Positions 1 to 9,144 of a DNA stretch of 64,000 nt are shown piece by piece. The notes beneath the pieces are model-generated. The model saw only the letters and a list, made by a program, of their open reading frames with translations, was not told the DNA's origin and searched no databases. Position 1 is the stretch's first letter; every line of letters begins with the position of its first letter. The stretch is from Oscillospiraceae bacterium (GTDB lineage: Bacteria > Bacillota > Clostridia > Oscillospirales > SIG627). Position numbers and translations under genes: made by a program. The stretch covers positions 136,236 through 200,235 of the forward strand of contig JAYFRN010000006.1 in the NCBI GenBank assembly GCA_034925865.1, in the 5' to 3' direction.

Positions 1-386
1 GCATTTTCCGCAATATCTCGTATCTGCGCTGCAAGAGAAGGTGTGACCAGATCAGGTTCTGCATCTGCGGGCTTCGGCGTATTTAGAACAGCTAATGTCG
101 CGCATCGTGAAATATATTGCTTATTATCGCTTGTACCGACAATGGTCATTTTGCCATTTCCGGGTGTAGATGTAAACTCGGCTGGAATATCTATCGGTGT
201 CCCGGAATAAACAACTGATACGCCTGTGGTACGTTCGGCGGGGTAAAAGCATACAGTGATGTTCAGTCCAGACCAATCATCGGATAAAACAAAATCAATT
301 TTATCCATGCCGTATGTACCCCGCGTGCCGATTGTTAAGGACTCTGGCGTAATGTTATATTTACTGAGCGTAAATGCGTAAATCAT
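1..386 (-). CDS. Phage tail fibre/baseplate-region protein (partial)
   Basis: Open from an ATG at 386 through the left window edge, at least 128 residues. The start is set by AAAGGGG a few bases upstream. The N-terminus reads MIYAFTLSKYNITPESL, followed by a stretch with D, W and S-G residues typical of small beta-rich phage structural domains (FVLSDDWSG, VVYSGTPIDIP). It is the next gene after the fibre genes, so a fibre, baseplate appendage or receptor-interacting role is likely. I do not recognise a specific family and the C-terminus is missing. Confidence 0.7.
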   Translation of the reverse strand, partial: MIYAFTLSKYNITPESLTIGTRGTYGMDKIDFVLSDDWSGLNITVCFYPAERTTGVSVVYSGTPIDIPAEFTSTPGNGKMTIVGTSDNKQYISRCATLAVLNTPKPADAEPDLVTPSLAAQIRDIAEN

Positions 387-418
387 TGGTCAACCCCTTT
401 CAAGGTGTTTACACAGGT

Positions 419-619
419 TTATTCAGCCGGCTGAATAATAGCTACGGGAACACCCTCGCGTGTAAAATTACCATCTACAAAATCATCGTTTATTTTCACA
501 TCAAGATTTGAGCAGTCATATAATATGGCTTCATTGGGTAACCCGATAAGTTGTATTCCCTGCTCGCCATATTCGTATATGCCAACGACTTTTCCATATA
601 AAATAACAGCTTTTTTCAT
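419..619 (-). CDS. Small phage tail-region protein
   Basis: 66 residues, start ATG preceded by GGGGG about eight bases upstream. It has no membrane segment or motif I recognise; it looks like a small compact beta-type protein (KKAVILYGKVVGIYEYG). It sits between the glycine-rich fibre gene and the partial gene at the left edge, two bases after the stop-start junction, so it is translated with the fibre operon. Comparable short proteins follow fibre genes in many Firmicutes phages. A function cannot be assigned. Confidence 0.6.
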   Translation of the reverse strand: MKKAVILYGKVVGIYEYGEQGIQLIGLPNEAILYDCSNLDVKINDDFVDGNFTREGVPVAIIQPAE

Positions 620-620
620 T

Positions 621-1403
621 CTAATACCCCCATCTTACAATTATTATTCCTGTACCGCCTAAACCTCCCGGATGTCCTGTGTCGGCGGGATAGTTATACT
701 CATAAGCACCACCACCACCACCACCACCGGTATTGATATGTCCATTACCCCCTGCATAAAAACCACTACTGTACAGTCCCCCATACCCACCGCCTATATA
801 TCCATAAACACCCGATGCCCAGTTACCAGAATTCCATCTAACTCCACCTCCGCTTCCACCACCACCATATATTGTGTTATTTGTTTCGCCAAAAGAATAC
901 ATATTATGTCCTTGCAACTCTCCATAAACCCCATCACCATAAGCTGCATTTCTAACAAGTACTTCTGAAGACCTATCATAGTTGGCTCCTAAGGCTCCTG
1001 CATCACCACCCTCTTGATTATCAAAGTTAGAAGCATATCCAGCACTGGCTGAAATTAATGAGCCAAGAGTTGTTGGGTTATTTCTTACCCCATATCCAAC
1101 ACTATTAGGAATTACTGCGGAATAACTGCCATTAACGACAACACCTTTAACTGTTTCAGTTTGCCCTGAGGGGCCTCCATGCCCACCAAAATCATTATAA
1201 GTGTTTTGTGCATAAGCAGATTGACCTGCCGCACCTGTTCCTACAGCAAAAATATCCACAGTCATGCTTTTTAAAAAGGTTAAAGTGCCTGATGAGTATA
1301 GTTCTATTCTACCTTGATTTTTAGTACCAAATACTGCATAGCTCCCACTATAAGTCACATTAATACCTACGCCAAGAACTCCTAGTCTCAGTAAACTACT
1401 CAT
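621..1403 (-). CDS. Glycine-rich phage tail fibre tip / adhesin-like protein
   Basis: 260 residues, strongly glycine-rich in the C-terminal two thirds: GGHGGPSG near residue 72, GGGGSGGG near 182, GGGYGG near 205, a run of seven glycines near 226, and the terminal GGLGGTGIIIVRW. This pattern (Gly-rich loops followed by GTGIIIVRW) is known from phage tail-tip and fibre adhesins, in which polyglycine helices pack together. Start ATG has GGTGAT upstream and touches the stop of the fibre gene at 1403. Likely receptor binding at the distal fibre. The seven glycines are all GGT codons, making the tract a possible slippage site. Confidence 0.7.
   Translation of the reverse strand: MSSLLRLGVLGVGINVTYSGSYAVFGTKNQGRIELYSSGTLTFLKSMTVDIFAVGTGAAGQSAYAQNTYNDFGGHGGPSGQTETVKGVVVNGSYSAVIPNSVGYGVRNNPTTLGSLISASAGYASNFDNQEGGDAGALGANYDRSSEVLVRNAAYGDGVYGELQGHNMYSFGETNNTIYGGGGSGGGVRWNSGNWASGVYGYIGGGYGGLYSSGFYAGGNGHINTGGGGGGGAYEYNYPADTGHPGGLGGTGIIIVRWGY
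708..728 (+). repeat. Seven perfect ACC triplets (GGT on coding strand)
   Basis: Seven identical triplets encode seven consecutive glycines in the adhesin-like gene. Uninterrupted identical codons are prone to slipped-strand length change in units of one residue, which would keep the frame. Confidence 0.9.
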
Positions 1404-2137
1404 TATTTATCACCTACAGCTATCCATTTGTCTATCTCAATTTGTACAAAAGAAATAACACCATATCTATTAACCACAGTTAATGTTGTAGTTACGCCAT
1501 TTACGGTAACCCCTGAAGAAACAGCGATATTTGCCGCGCCTGTGTTGTATCTCATTACATCAATCGCTGTTCCTAATGGGTATGCTACTGAAGCATGTGT
1601 GGGGATTGTGATTGTTATAGCCGAGGTACTATTTACAACTTGTAGGGTATTTGCATCAGTAAGAACAGAAGTTTTACCTGAGGTCACAGAAACAGTTGAT
1701 ACCCCAAGTAAGGAAGGTGTGACTTTGCCATCTGTTAAAGTCGCATATACTCCATTATGGTTATGATTGCCCTCTGAAACTGTTCCTGCCGCTGTACCTA
1801 AATTCTTCGTCGCGGCATTGCCAAGCCCGCTTACATCAGTTGAAGGAATTTGAGTTGATCCCGTAACTCCACCTGTGCCATTACCTTTTAAAATACCCGA
1901 TGCAGTAATTTTTGTTTGCTTACCGTTTTGTAAATTTGTGATGTCCGATACCATGCTGGCAAGATTAGATTTTTCTGTGGCTGTAAAATTTGCTTCAGAA
2001 AGCCCTTTTCCCGTTTCTTTGCTAACTTTATCAAACAATGCAGCGTCAATGATGTCAGCATTTGCATTCAAGTCTGCAATATCGCCGAAATCGTCATATG
2101 TAGGTTTATTTAAATTATAATTTGGAGTTTTGATCAT
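1403..2137 (-). CDS. Phage tail fibre protein
   Basis: 244 residues. The N-terminus (NYNLNKPTYDDFGDIADLN then NADIIDAAL) is the usual fibre attachment region in PBSX-like phages. It is followed by a Ser/Thr/Gly/Asn-rich middle (KITASGILKGNGTGG, GNHNHNGVYATL) that resembles shaft repeats, and a beta-rich C-terminus ending in KWIAVGDK. Start ATG follows GAGGTG. Its first codons overlap the stop of the upstream baseplate gene and its own stop overlaps the glycine-rich gene, so the three are co-translated. Probably the proximal fibre carrying the glycine-rich tip protein. Confidence 0.8.
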   Translation of the reverse strand: MIKTPNYNLNKPTYDDFGDIADLNANADIIDAALFDKVSKETGKGLSEANFTATEKSNLASMVSDITNLQNGKQTKITASGILKGNGTGGVTGSTQIPSTDVSGLGNAATKNLGTAAGTVSEGNHNHNGVYATLTDGKVTPSLLGVSTVSVTSGKTSVLTDANTLQVVNSTSAITITIPTHASVAYPLGTAIDVMRYNTGAANIAVSSGVTVNGVTTTLTVVNRYGVISFVQIEIDKWIAVGDK

Positions 2138-2679
2138 TCCAACACCTCATTTTTAATGTCTCGCCAAGTCTTGGCTTTTAGGTAATCCCATGTGAAATTC
2201 TTAATCATGCTCCAGGTGTTGTACATCAGTACAAGTTCAATCACTATATTTGCCGGAACGACCCTTTTTAACAGCGCATTCACATCATCAAAGTTTGACT
2301 TGGCAACCAACGCAATTTTCACTTTCAAGATATACAGCTCGTTTTGTACTTCCACACTGTAACCATCCGCGCCGCATAAACTCTGAAGCATGTTTTTCAG
2401 CACCGGTAAAGTGTAAGGAAGTTGCTCGCTGATGCGGGAAAGGATCCTGAATTTACGATCTTCTAAAATATCTGTTCCCTTGGGTTTAATACCTAAAATT
2501 TTTTCCCACCGTTCAACACCGTTTTCAGTCGCCGATTGTACGAATTGGTCATCTAGTGCGTAATCCACAGCATCCCACAAAGCAGATATTTCAGCTTGTT
2601 CGCCATTATTCATGATTGCTTGGTATTCCTGCACGTTTTTAATGACCGGGGGAAGATAATCAATTAACTGTCTAAGCAT
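2134..2679 (-). CDS. Phage tail protein, DUF2313 / Mu gp48-like (XkdU family)
   Basis: 181 residues, about normal for this baseplate wedge family. The N-terminal MLRQLIDYLPPVI and the ERWEKILGI segment near residue 56 are typical. It lies directly after the baseplate J gene, as gp48 follows gp47 in Mu and xkdU follows xkdT in PBSX, and overlaps it by eight bases. The product should link the baseplate wedge to the tail fibres encoded next. Start ATG is preceded by AAGGGG. Confidence 0.88.
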   Translation of the reverse strand: MLRQLIDYLPPVIKNVQEYQAIMNNGEQAEISALWDAVDYALDDQFVQSATENGVERWEKILGIKPKGTDILEDRKFRILSRISEQLPYTLPVLKNMLQSLCGADGYSVEVQNELYILKVKIALVAKSNFDDVNALLKRVVPANIVIELVLMYNTWSMIKNFTWDYLKAKTWRDIKNEVLE

Positions 2680-3733
2680 TGATAATACCCCTTACCGGGA
2701 TTTCATTAGCCCCCAAGGTTAAATTTTGTGCCGCCCCGTTTAATGTAGTGTTGGCAATGTCCACGATACCAGGAAGGTCAAGAAAGCGGGTTTCAATTTG
2801 ACTGATACGAGCAATCAAAGCGTCATTATCATCCCAAGCTTGACTTAGTTCTTTGAAATAGGCATCCACTGCCGCTTCCGCATAAGATTTCACATCAGTC
2901 CAGCTCCAGCCATTCTGATAAGTGATTTCGGTTACAATGTTAATTGTTGATGATGTAACCCCGGCAACGGTCACCACATGACCGATAGGAGCGATACCAA
3001 GTCCTAATCCATTGTTGGGTACGGGATCAAGTGCGGTCTGCACTGCATTGACCAATGCCGTTGATGGGATTTGGAATTCAGAATTCAAAATTACAACTTT
3101 AACTGTCCCGCCACCATTCCAAACGGGATAAATCTTTACACCACCTACACCATCAAGCGCAAGTGTTTTTTCGATGTAATCATGTTTGTTGCCCCCGAAC
3201 GCCTGTGATTTAAAACTGTTAAAGTACCGTTCCCTTAAAGAATCGGTGCTTTCTTCATCTTCACCAGGAATAAGAACTTCTGTCAGCTTTGCTGATTCCA
3301 ATCCTTCAATGTAATCAATAGGAATCATGTCACCAAAACTTTGATTACCAATAATTCCTGTTGATTCGCACTGTACCTTGTAAATACCTGATGAAATCAG
3401 TTCAGTTACCACATAGTTCAATTGGTTCAAATTGAATCTTGCATTCAGCATGTCAATGTTTGTTGGGGTGAATTCGCCTTTTAAAATCGCATTTGTAGCA
3501 GGTTCAGTTTCAATTCCTCTTTCAGATGCCCTTCTGATTAAATATTCCCTTGATGCGGTATCACCAAAGGATTCATTAAGAATCATGTCCATTTGAATGT
3601 AAACAAGTGTAAGTTCGATTGCAGCGGGAGCTAGTGCATCATAAATAATAGATCCTTCACGTTTATCAAATGTGCCAGGAACTCTGTCAAGCATCCTTTT
3701 CAAGATAACATCATATGTCATATCTTCATACAT
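2672..3733 (-). CDS. Baseplate J-like protein (XkdT / Mu gp47 family)
   Basis: 353 residues, full length for the family. The opening (VILKRMLDRVPGTFDKREGSI) and the central GEDEESTDSLRERYFN segment are hallmark features of baseplate J / gp47 proteins, the wedge component of contractile-tail baseplates. It sits between the XkdS-like gene (sharing base 3733) and the gp48-like gene, the standard order. Start ATG has AAAGGTGGTG upstream. Its presence is good evidence for a contractile tail. Confidence 0.93.
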   Translation of the reverse strand: MYEDMTYDVILKRMLDRVPGTFDKREGSIIYDALAPAAIELTLVYIQMDMILNESFGDTASREYLIRRASERGIETEPATNAILKGEFTPTNIDMLNARFNLNQLNYVVTELISSGIYKVQCESTGIIGNQSFGDMIPIDYIEGLESAKLTEVLIPGEDEESTDSLRERYFNSFKSQAFGGNKHDYIEKTLALDGVGGVKIYPVWNGGGTVKVVILNSEFQIPSTALVNAVQTALDPVPNNGLGLGIAPIGHVVTVAGVTSSTINIVTEITYQNGWSWTDVKSYAEAAVDAYFKELSQAWDDNDALIARISQIETRFLDLPGIVDIANTTLNGAAQNLTLGANEIPVRGIINA

Positions 3734-4125
3734 TAAAAATTCACCACCTTTTGAATTTGAACTTCACCATAAATAGTGTATACTGTAAATTTGCAAGAGA
3801 TTTCATTTTTGGATACATCAAATGTGAAATCATTCACTTCAATTATTCTTTTATCCCATGTCAATGCTTCAATGATTCGCCTTTTTAACTCAGGCATTAC
3901 ATAATTTACTGGTTCACCGATAAGGTCAATAAGTTCAATTCCATAATTCCAAGAATAAATCATATATTGATACCTTTCGGTGTTCAAAATACAATATATA
4001 GTCTGAATTATAGCTTCCTGTGAATCAATATACCCACCAATTTTATTGGTAAGTTTATATGTATAACTTGGTTGTTCTTCAATTATAAAATCACTGTTAA
4101 GAAATCCATTAACTGACGGAATCAT
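3733..4125 (-). CDS. DUF2634 baseplate protein (XkdS family, gp25-like)
   Basis: 130 residues. The segment YQYMIYSWNYGIELIDLIG near residue 52 and the C-terminal beta strands match the DUF2634/XkdS family, related to the T4 gp25 / lysozyme-like baseplate wedge component. It overlaps the upstream XkdR-like gene by four bases and the baseplate J gene by one. Structural, cytoplasmic until assembly. Confidence 0.88.
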   Translation of the reverse strand: MIPSVNGFLNSDFIIEEQPSYTYKLTNKIGGYIDSQEAIIQTIYCILNTERYQYMIYSWNYGIELIDLIGEPVNYVMPELKRRIIEALTWDKRIIEVNDFTFDVSKNEISCKFTVYTIYGEVQIQKVVNF

Positions 4126-4397
4126 GTTATTACCCTATCCCATACAACATATTTCTGACCACCTTGCATTCTCAGAAGAACAACGGTATCACCGACAATC
4201 AAGCTATTCTGACCGGTTACATTACTGGTTAAAATAAGCTGTGCTGATGTAAGTGTCATTTTCTGTTCAACATTGATTTTCATAGGTGAAACAGATGTGA
4301 CTTTACCAAACATAACCGCGCACGGCTTAGAATTTTCGACCGCATCAAGTGCTGCTTTTTTTATGCTCTCGATTAAATTAGGCAATAAATTCACCAC
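4122..4397 (-). CDS. DUF2577 phage protein (XkdR family)
   Basis: About 91 residues. The sequence from KPCAVMFGKV through the C-terminal QGGQKYVVWDRV is characteristic of DUF2577, a small baseplate hub protein with an OB-like fold located between XkdQ and XkdS. The start is uncertain: GTG at 4397 lies very close to the AAGAGG site and overlaps the end of the preceding gene; a TTG four codons later has better spacing. Confidence 0.8.
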   Translation of the reverse strand: MVNLLPNLIESIKKAALDAVENSKPCAVMFGKVTSVSPMKINVEQKMTLTSAQLILTSNVTGQNSLIVGDTVVLLRMQGGQKYVVWDRVIT

Positions 4398-5337
4398 CTC
4401 TTAAAGTCAAATCCATCCTATGTTCTGATTCCTTGAAAGTGTGTTTGCAACTCTCCACAAGCATGAAGTTCTGAATCATAATGTCGCTTAGATTCAATTT
4501 TACAACAACCATACTTCCTGCTCTAACCTTCGGATTACCCAGAGCATTTGTTATTTTCAAATTCCTGGTTTTTGCATTATACAGGTCAAGCAGAGCATTT
4601 GCTTTTGCTTGACCATTTTCACCTTTCTGCAAAGTGTCATAATATTGTAGTATCCCCCAATTGTTTATATTGGAAGAATCTTTTGCCATATATACTTCGC
4701 GCTTGCTTGTTTTGTCATTTTCATAAACCAATTTTATTTGGTTATATGTTTGTGAATCGATAGTGGAAGTGTAATCAAAATTTTCACCAGTTTCTTCATC
4801 AATGACAATATCAAGCTTCATTCTTTCAAGTGCTTTTAATGTTAGTTTTCCGCATTCGTCATAAAGCACATACATGGTCTTTTTGTTTGTCCGCTCTAAA
4901 TCAAGTGCATTCTGAATCATATCAAGAATGGTAGTATTATCCTCAACCCTGGATTCAATCTTGAATGATGTACTTTCTATTGTTCCAAGGTTGAGATTGT
5001 AATCATTCGCCACCATCTTGATGAACTCTGATGCCGTTTTGTTTGTGTACACATAGATGTCTTTATTTTTCAAATACCTGATTTGGTCATAGGCAGTGAC
5101 AGTGATGTTCATGTCCTTGCTTTGCTTTTTTGAAAAAACAAAGCCATAGAAAACTTTCACACCGTCAATATCCATTCTGACAGGGTTTCCTTCGGTGAAG
5201 TTTATCACACTGTCTTTCACAACCGTAAAAGTAAGCTTCCCAGGTGAACCTTTTCTTTCTGTCTGCCAAACAATACCTTCCTGAATAATCGGGGAATACA
5301 TCATGTTTCCATTTTGAATAAGGATTTGCACATTCAT
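4378..5337 (-). CDS. Baseplate hub protein, XkdQ/YqbQ family (gpD-like)
   Basis: 319 residues from the chosen ATG at 5337, which lies nine bases after AAGGGGG; a second ATG at 5343 is only three bases from that site and an open frame extends further without a ribosome site. Family features: N-terminal MNVQILIQNGNMMYSPI, the DQIRYLKNKD segment, and conserved SEFIKMVANDYNLNLG. Proteins of this family form the trimeric hub that caps the tail tube and carries the spike. It overlaps the XkdR-like gene downstream and follows the LysM protein gene. Confidence 0.88.
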   Translation of the reverse strand: MNVQILIQNGNMMYSPIIQEGIVWQTERKGSPGKLTFTVVKDSVINFTEGNPVRMDIDGVKVFYGFVFSKKQSKDMNITVTAYDQIRYLKNKDIYVYTNKTASEFIKMVANDYNLNLGTIESTSFKIESRVEDNTTILDMIQNALDLERTNKKTMYVLYDECGKLTLKALERMKLDIVIDEETGENFDYTSTIDSQTYNQIKLVYENDKTSKREVYMAKDSSNINNWGILQYYDTLQKGENGQAKANALLDLYNAKTRNLKITNALGNPKVRAGSMVVVKLNLSDIMIQNFMLVESCKHTFKESEHRMDLTLRGGEFIA

Positions 5338-5351
5338 GTTCATCAACCCCC

Positions 5352-6296
5352 TTAATTTGGCATTTGAAGAATTGTTCCTGCCCAAATTCGATTGCCATTA
5401 GAACTGCTTGCAAATCCATGTGCTTTTGCAGCGTTTTCAATAACAGTTTTATTTAAATTATATATTTCAATGTATTTTGAGCCATTACCAAATCTACTTT
5501 TTGCAATTCCCCAAAGTGTATCACCGCTTTTTATGGTGTATGTCTTGTATGTCGGTGCTGAACTTGCTGATCTTGTTGAAGCACTGGATGCAGTTATTGT
5601 TGTTATGACAGTCAAATCCGCAGCATGAAAAGGTGAATTGATGCCTGTTTTATCAACAACCACATAGTCGGATAATCCTGTTACACCAACTTTATACACC
5701 TTATATGTTCCACTATAAACCCATGAAGGAACAGTTTGACCATAGTAATATTTAGCTCCAGTTTTTACTTTCACCGTATCTCCAACCTTAATTACACCGG
5801 AAGAAGATGCACCACCATTGCTAGTTTTCTGTGAAGGTGTGCTTGCCTGGTTTATAGTAAGTGCAATGGTCTTAGTTTGATAATCTCTGTATTGTTTCAG
5901 CTTAATTTCCGCATTTACATCAAAGCCATTACCTGCATCCTCAATTATCTTATAATCTTCAAGACTAACTTTTAGATTTGTGTCAAACAACTTACCACCC
6001 TTCGGCATTTGCCTTGAAATAATAAATTGGAATGGTTTCTGACTGGTTTTCAGTTCTTCAAGCTGATTAAGAAATACACTTGCTTTCTGAAAACCATTTT
6101 TATACACTGCAAATGGATATTGTGTTTGTGGAAGCAACGCTGTGAAAGAAACTTCTGTTAGCCCTGCCTTCTTTAAAACATTAATTTCACCATCATTAAT
6201 AAGCACCATTGTACTGTTCTTATTTGCTATTTTAATGTTGAGCTTTGAAGGGGTGACTGGTAACAACATTGTTCCTAAATAAATATCATACGCCAT
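5352..6296 (-). CDS. LysM-domain tail protein (XkdP family)
   Basis: 314 residues. N-terminal two fifths: XkdP-type tail domain (MAYDIYLGTMLLPVTPSK). Middle (about 165-235): a beta-rich insertion with VKVGDTVKVKTGAKYYYGQ-like strands resembling an SH3-type cell-wall domain. C-terminal 50 residues: a LysM module (YTIKSGDTLWGIAKSRFG) that binds peptidoglycan. It likely sits at the tail tip/hub and helps engage the wall. Start ATG has GAAGGGG upstream and overlaps the tape measure stop codon. Confidence 0.9.
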   Translation of the reverse strand: MAYDIYLGTMLLPVTPSKLNIKIANKNSTMVLINDGEINVLKKAGLTEVSFTALLPQTQYPFAVYKNGFQKASVFLNQLEELKTSQKPFQFIISRQMPKGGKLFDTNLKVSLEDYKIIEDAGNGFDVNAEIKLKQYRDYQTKTIALTINQASTPSQKTSNGGASSSGVIKVGDTVKVKTGAKYYYGQTVPSWVYSGTYKVYKVGVTGLSDYVVVDKTGINSPFHAADLTVITTITASSASTRSASSAPTYKTYTIKSGDTLWGIAKSRFGNGSKYIEIYNLNKTVIENAAKAHGFASSSNGNRIWAGTILQMPN

Positions 6297-8491
6297 TATT
6301 CATGCACCCCTTCCGCAACCACTTCAAGTTCTTCTGCAACACGGTCAGAAAGATATGTAACCATTCCGTCCAGGTCAGCTTCTGAAGAAACATTGTTTGT
6401 GATACCGCCGAATTCAACCTTGACTTCTGCTGTTGTGAATCTATTAACTGTATCCCTTTCAGCAATGTCACGCAGATACTTCAAATCTTCTTCCGAGAGT
6501 GCAACAGAACCTGCCATGCTGTCAGTATTATCAGATATATTTGACAGGTATTGTGAGGGGTCAGAACTGTTTGTATAATCATCAGCAGTAGGTATGTTCG
6601 ATTGGAACAAGCTTGCAGGGTCAAAATTTGATATTGCTTCATCAACGCTTTCACCCGCCGAATAACCAGTGTTCCAAGCGTCTGTATATGACCATTTTTT
6701 CAGCCCCAAACTGTCAACACTTAAATCTAATTCATCAATTACATTCTGGTAATTTTCATTCGGTGCATATTCTGCAACTGCGGCATCAGCCATTTCTTTA
6801 AGACCTGAACGCCATCCTGCAACAGCATCAGCCATATTTGAACCAAATACGAAATCTAGAGCGGAAGCTATTTTTTCAAGGAGTCCAAGAACGTTATCTG
6901 CCATACCTTGAAATAAATAAATGATAGAAGAAATAGGGTTAGTGAATACATTTCCAATAAAATTTGCAAACTCTATGAATGGATTTATTAAATAATTAAT
7001 AACGCCAAGAATTAAATCAAGCAAGTCAAGAAACAAATTCCACAAGAAAGCACCAAGTGTGGTGAATACGCCAAAAATGATCCCAGTTGCACTAATTGTT
7101 AATCCAGTCAGCTTGTTGATATCTGCAATAACCAAATAAAAAAGGGCGATTATTGCAATTATTGCAATTATTATCCAAGTTATAGGACATGCTAGCAAAG
7201 CAGCATTGAATCCATATTGTGCAGCAGTTGCGCTTGCTTTTGCCATAGCTTCTGTTCTTGCAGATGTAGCTAGAGCAACATTGGCAGATGCCGCTGCATA
7301 TGCTTTTACTGCTGCAATTCCTCTAGATATATTACTTATCATTTCAAGAGTATTGGTGACAGCTAAATAACCTGCATATATGCTCAATGCAATTGCCGCG
7401 CTATAAACTACAGGTGCAATCAATGACCAATTGTCAGACATAAACTGACTTACAGCACCCACCATATTAAAAATTCCAAGAACAATTCCCGAAACCACAA
7501 CTAAAGCGCTTGTCACATCAGAAACCAGTACGGTAAATTGCTTTGAATTTGCAATATCATTCATATTTTTAAGAATAGGTTGAAATTGCATCAATGCATC
7601 ATTTTTTATTGAAGTCCAAATCTGCCCAAAGGTCATAGGCATTTCATTGAATCGTTCTTCGATTTCATCAGCGGAACTGAATAACGCAGCTTTTATGACA
7701 TCAGCGGTCAACATACCTTCGGATGCCCAATCTTTCATTGTTCCTTCTGCGCCCTTTACATTCACCATATAATCTTCAATTGATTTGGCTAGTAAAGGTG
7801 CATTTTCTATAATTGACCTGTATTCATCACCTTGCAGCCTTCCTGATGCCATTGCTTGTGTTAATTGATACATTGCCGAAGCTTGTTCTGTTGCAGATGC
7901 ACCGCCAATAATGAAGTTCTTGTTCATCAGTTCGGAAAATGCAATCATTTCGTCATTTCCACTGAAAGACTTTCCTGCAAGCAGCCCAAGCTTTGAAACA
8001 GTGTCAATAGTGTCTTGATATACTGCTCTCGATCGTTGAGCAGAAGCAAAAATTTTTTGTTCCAATTCTTCAACTGAACCACCATCATCAACAATCAAGG
8101 AGAGCCTTGATTCCGAAAGGGCAAGAGTGTCAGAAAGGTCGATTGCTTTCATAACTGTTTGAAAAGACAGATAAGTAGCAGCCAGTTTGGTTATTGATGA
8201 TAAAAGCTTATTACTGTTGTTTACACCGCTATTTAACGATTCATTAAATTTATTTTGTTCATCAGTATTTGCTTTGATTTTTTCAATTATTTCATTAAGT
8301 TCAACATTTGCTGCATTGATTCTTTCTCTCACACCTTCATATTCAATTGAATCAAATGCTGAATTTGCTTTTGATTCAATTGATTCAAACGCACTTACTG
8401 TCATATTCAATGCCTGTGTAATATCTATCAATGGGGAAGTCATCATATCTGTTAATCTTATTGCCGTTTGAATCGTTGCCACACATACCAC
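6296..8491 (-). CDS. Tail tape measure protein
   Basis: 731 residues. Order: N-terminal helical coiled-coil part (residues about 25-110), the conserved tape-measure domain (roughly 120-290, with GRLQGDEYRSIIENAPLL), then several long hydrophobic helices (about 325-345, 365-390, 430-470, 480-520), and a polar C-terminus. Translation starts at GTG 8491 or GTG 8482, both shortly after AAAGGCAGG. Position directly after the chaperone pair is diagnostic. With about 0.15 nm per residue, the usual rule, it would set a tail near 110 nm; that figure is inference. Confidence 0.92.
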   Translation of the reverse strand: MVCVATIQTAIRLTDMMTSPLIDITQALNMTVSAFESIESKANSAFDSIEYEGVRERINAANVELNEIIEKIKANTDEQNKFNESLNSGVNNSNKLLSSITKLAATYLSFQTVMKAIDLSDTLALSESRLSLIVDDGGSVEELEQKIFASAQRSRAVYQDTIDTVSKLGLLAGKSFSGNDEMIAFSELMNKNFIIGGASATEQASAMYQLTQAMASGRLQGDEYRSIIENAPLLAKSIEDYMVNVKGAEGTMKDWASEGMLTADVIKAALFSSADEIEERFNEMPMTFGQIWTSIKNDALMQFQPILKNMNDIANSKQFTVLVSDVTSALVVVSGIVLGIFNMVGAVSQFMSDNWSLIAPVVYSAAIALSIYAGYLAVTNTLEMISNISRGIAAVKAYAAASANVALATSARTEAMAKASATAAQYGFNAALLACPITWIIIAIIAIIALFYLVIADINKLTGLTISATGIIFGVFTTLGAFLWNLFLDLLDLILGVINYLINPFIEFANFIGNVFTNPISSIIYLFQGMADNVLGLLEKIASALDFVFGSNMADAVAGWRSGLKEMADAAVAEYAPNENYQNVIDELDLSVDSLGLKKWSYTDAWNTGYSAGESVDEAISNFDPASLFQSNIPTADDYTNSSDPSQYLSNISDNTDSMAGSVALSEEDLKYLRDIAERDTVNRFTTAEVKVEFGGITNNVSSEADLDGMVTYLSDRVAEELEVVAEGVHE

Positions 8492-8503
8492 CTGCCTTTC
8501 TGT

Positions 8504-9117
8504 TTATTTTCGCTGCTTTGATTTTATTTTTGCTGCTTCAGCTTTTTCACTTTCCATCTTGATGTTTATGGATGCTATTATAAAAGCTTTTTCCTGGTCA
8601 TCTAAAACAATAAACTGTGAAGGCAACAAGTGAAACTTGTGCAAACAATAATGAGCATATACAGCATCGCTGTCACCTTCACTGATTAGTTTTTTGCTTC
8701 TTCAACCTTATCTTCCATACTGGTGTTAAAGCCATTAAATTCCTGAACGAAAGAGGCAAATTCGTTATATTCACCAGGGTCATCAATTATTTCTTTCAAC
8801 AGTTCTTCGGGTGTTTTCACACCATAAGAATCTTGAAGTTCCGCATCATACAGATTTGGGAAAACAATTGAAGCAACCATCATCTTTGCAAGATATAAAC
8901 CAGTATTCAACTTGGGTCTGTAAGCATTTGATTTTCCCTTGACAGGTACTTCAATCATGCAAGCTTCACGGATGTTTTCACTTTCCCTGGTGGCAATAGG
9001 CTTGATTTCCCACATCAGGGGATTGCCTTTTTCATCAACCAAAGATTTTGTTGCAGCGTATTTAGTATTTTCTTTCTGCTTTTTGTTGGCTTTCAAAAAC
9101 AGTTTCAGTTCTGACAT
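8504..9117 (-). CDS. Tail assembly chaperone, programmed -1 frameshift product (XkdN family)
   Basis: The 143-residue zero-frame protein ends GAA GCA AAA AAC TAA. The last three sense codons contain A AAA AAC (8695-8689), the best bacterial -1 slippery heptamer, placed correctly in frame. After a -1 slip, reading stays open for 61 more codons to a TAA at 8504-8506, giving about 204 residues; the added part is Lys/Glu-rich and helical. No independent start is needed for that part. This mirrors the lambda G/GT pair, which in nearly all tailed phages lies just before the tape measure gene, as here. Confidence 0.88.
8686..9117 (-). CDS. Tail assembly chaperone, short form (XkdN family)
   Basis: 143 residues, zero-frame product of the frameshift gene. 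It starts at ATG 9117 after GAAAGGA. Family features: N-terminal LKLFLKANKK, central EIKPIATRESENIREACM, and the acidic helix EELLKEIIDDPGEYNEF. It is expected to bind the tape measure protein and promote tube polymerisation in the cytoplasm, and is absent from the mature virion in related phages. A terminator-like hairpin lies between it and the tube gene. Confidence 0.88.
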   Translation of the reverse strand: MSELKLFLKANKKQKENTKYAATKSLVDEKGNPLMWEIKPIATRESENIREACMIEVPVKGKSNAYRPKLNTGLYLAKMMVASIVFPNLYDAELQDSYGVKTPEELLKEIIDDPGEYNEFASFVQEFNGFNTSMEDKVEEAKN

Positions 9118-9144
9118 ATATTAAATTCCTTTCTTAACAGAAAA

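Noticed and set aside
621..2137. Diversity-generating retroelement acting on fibre genes
   Set aside because: No reverse transcriptase, template repeat or IMH-like element is visible in the window.
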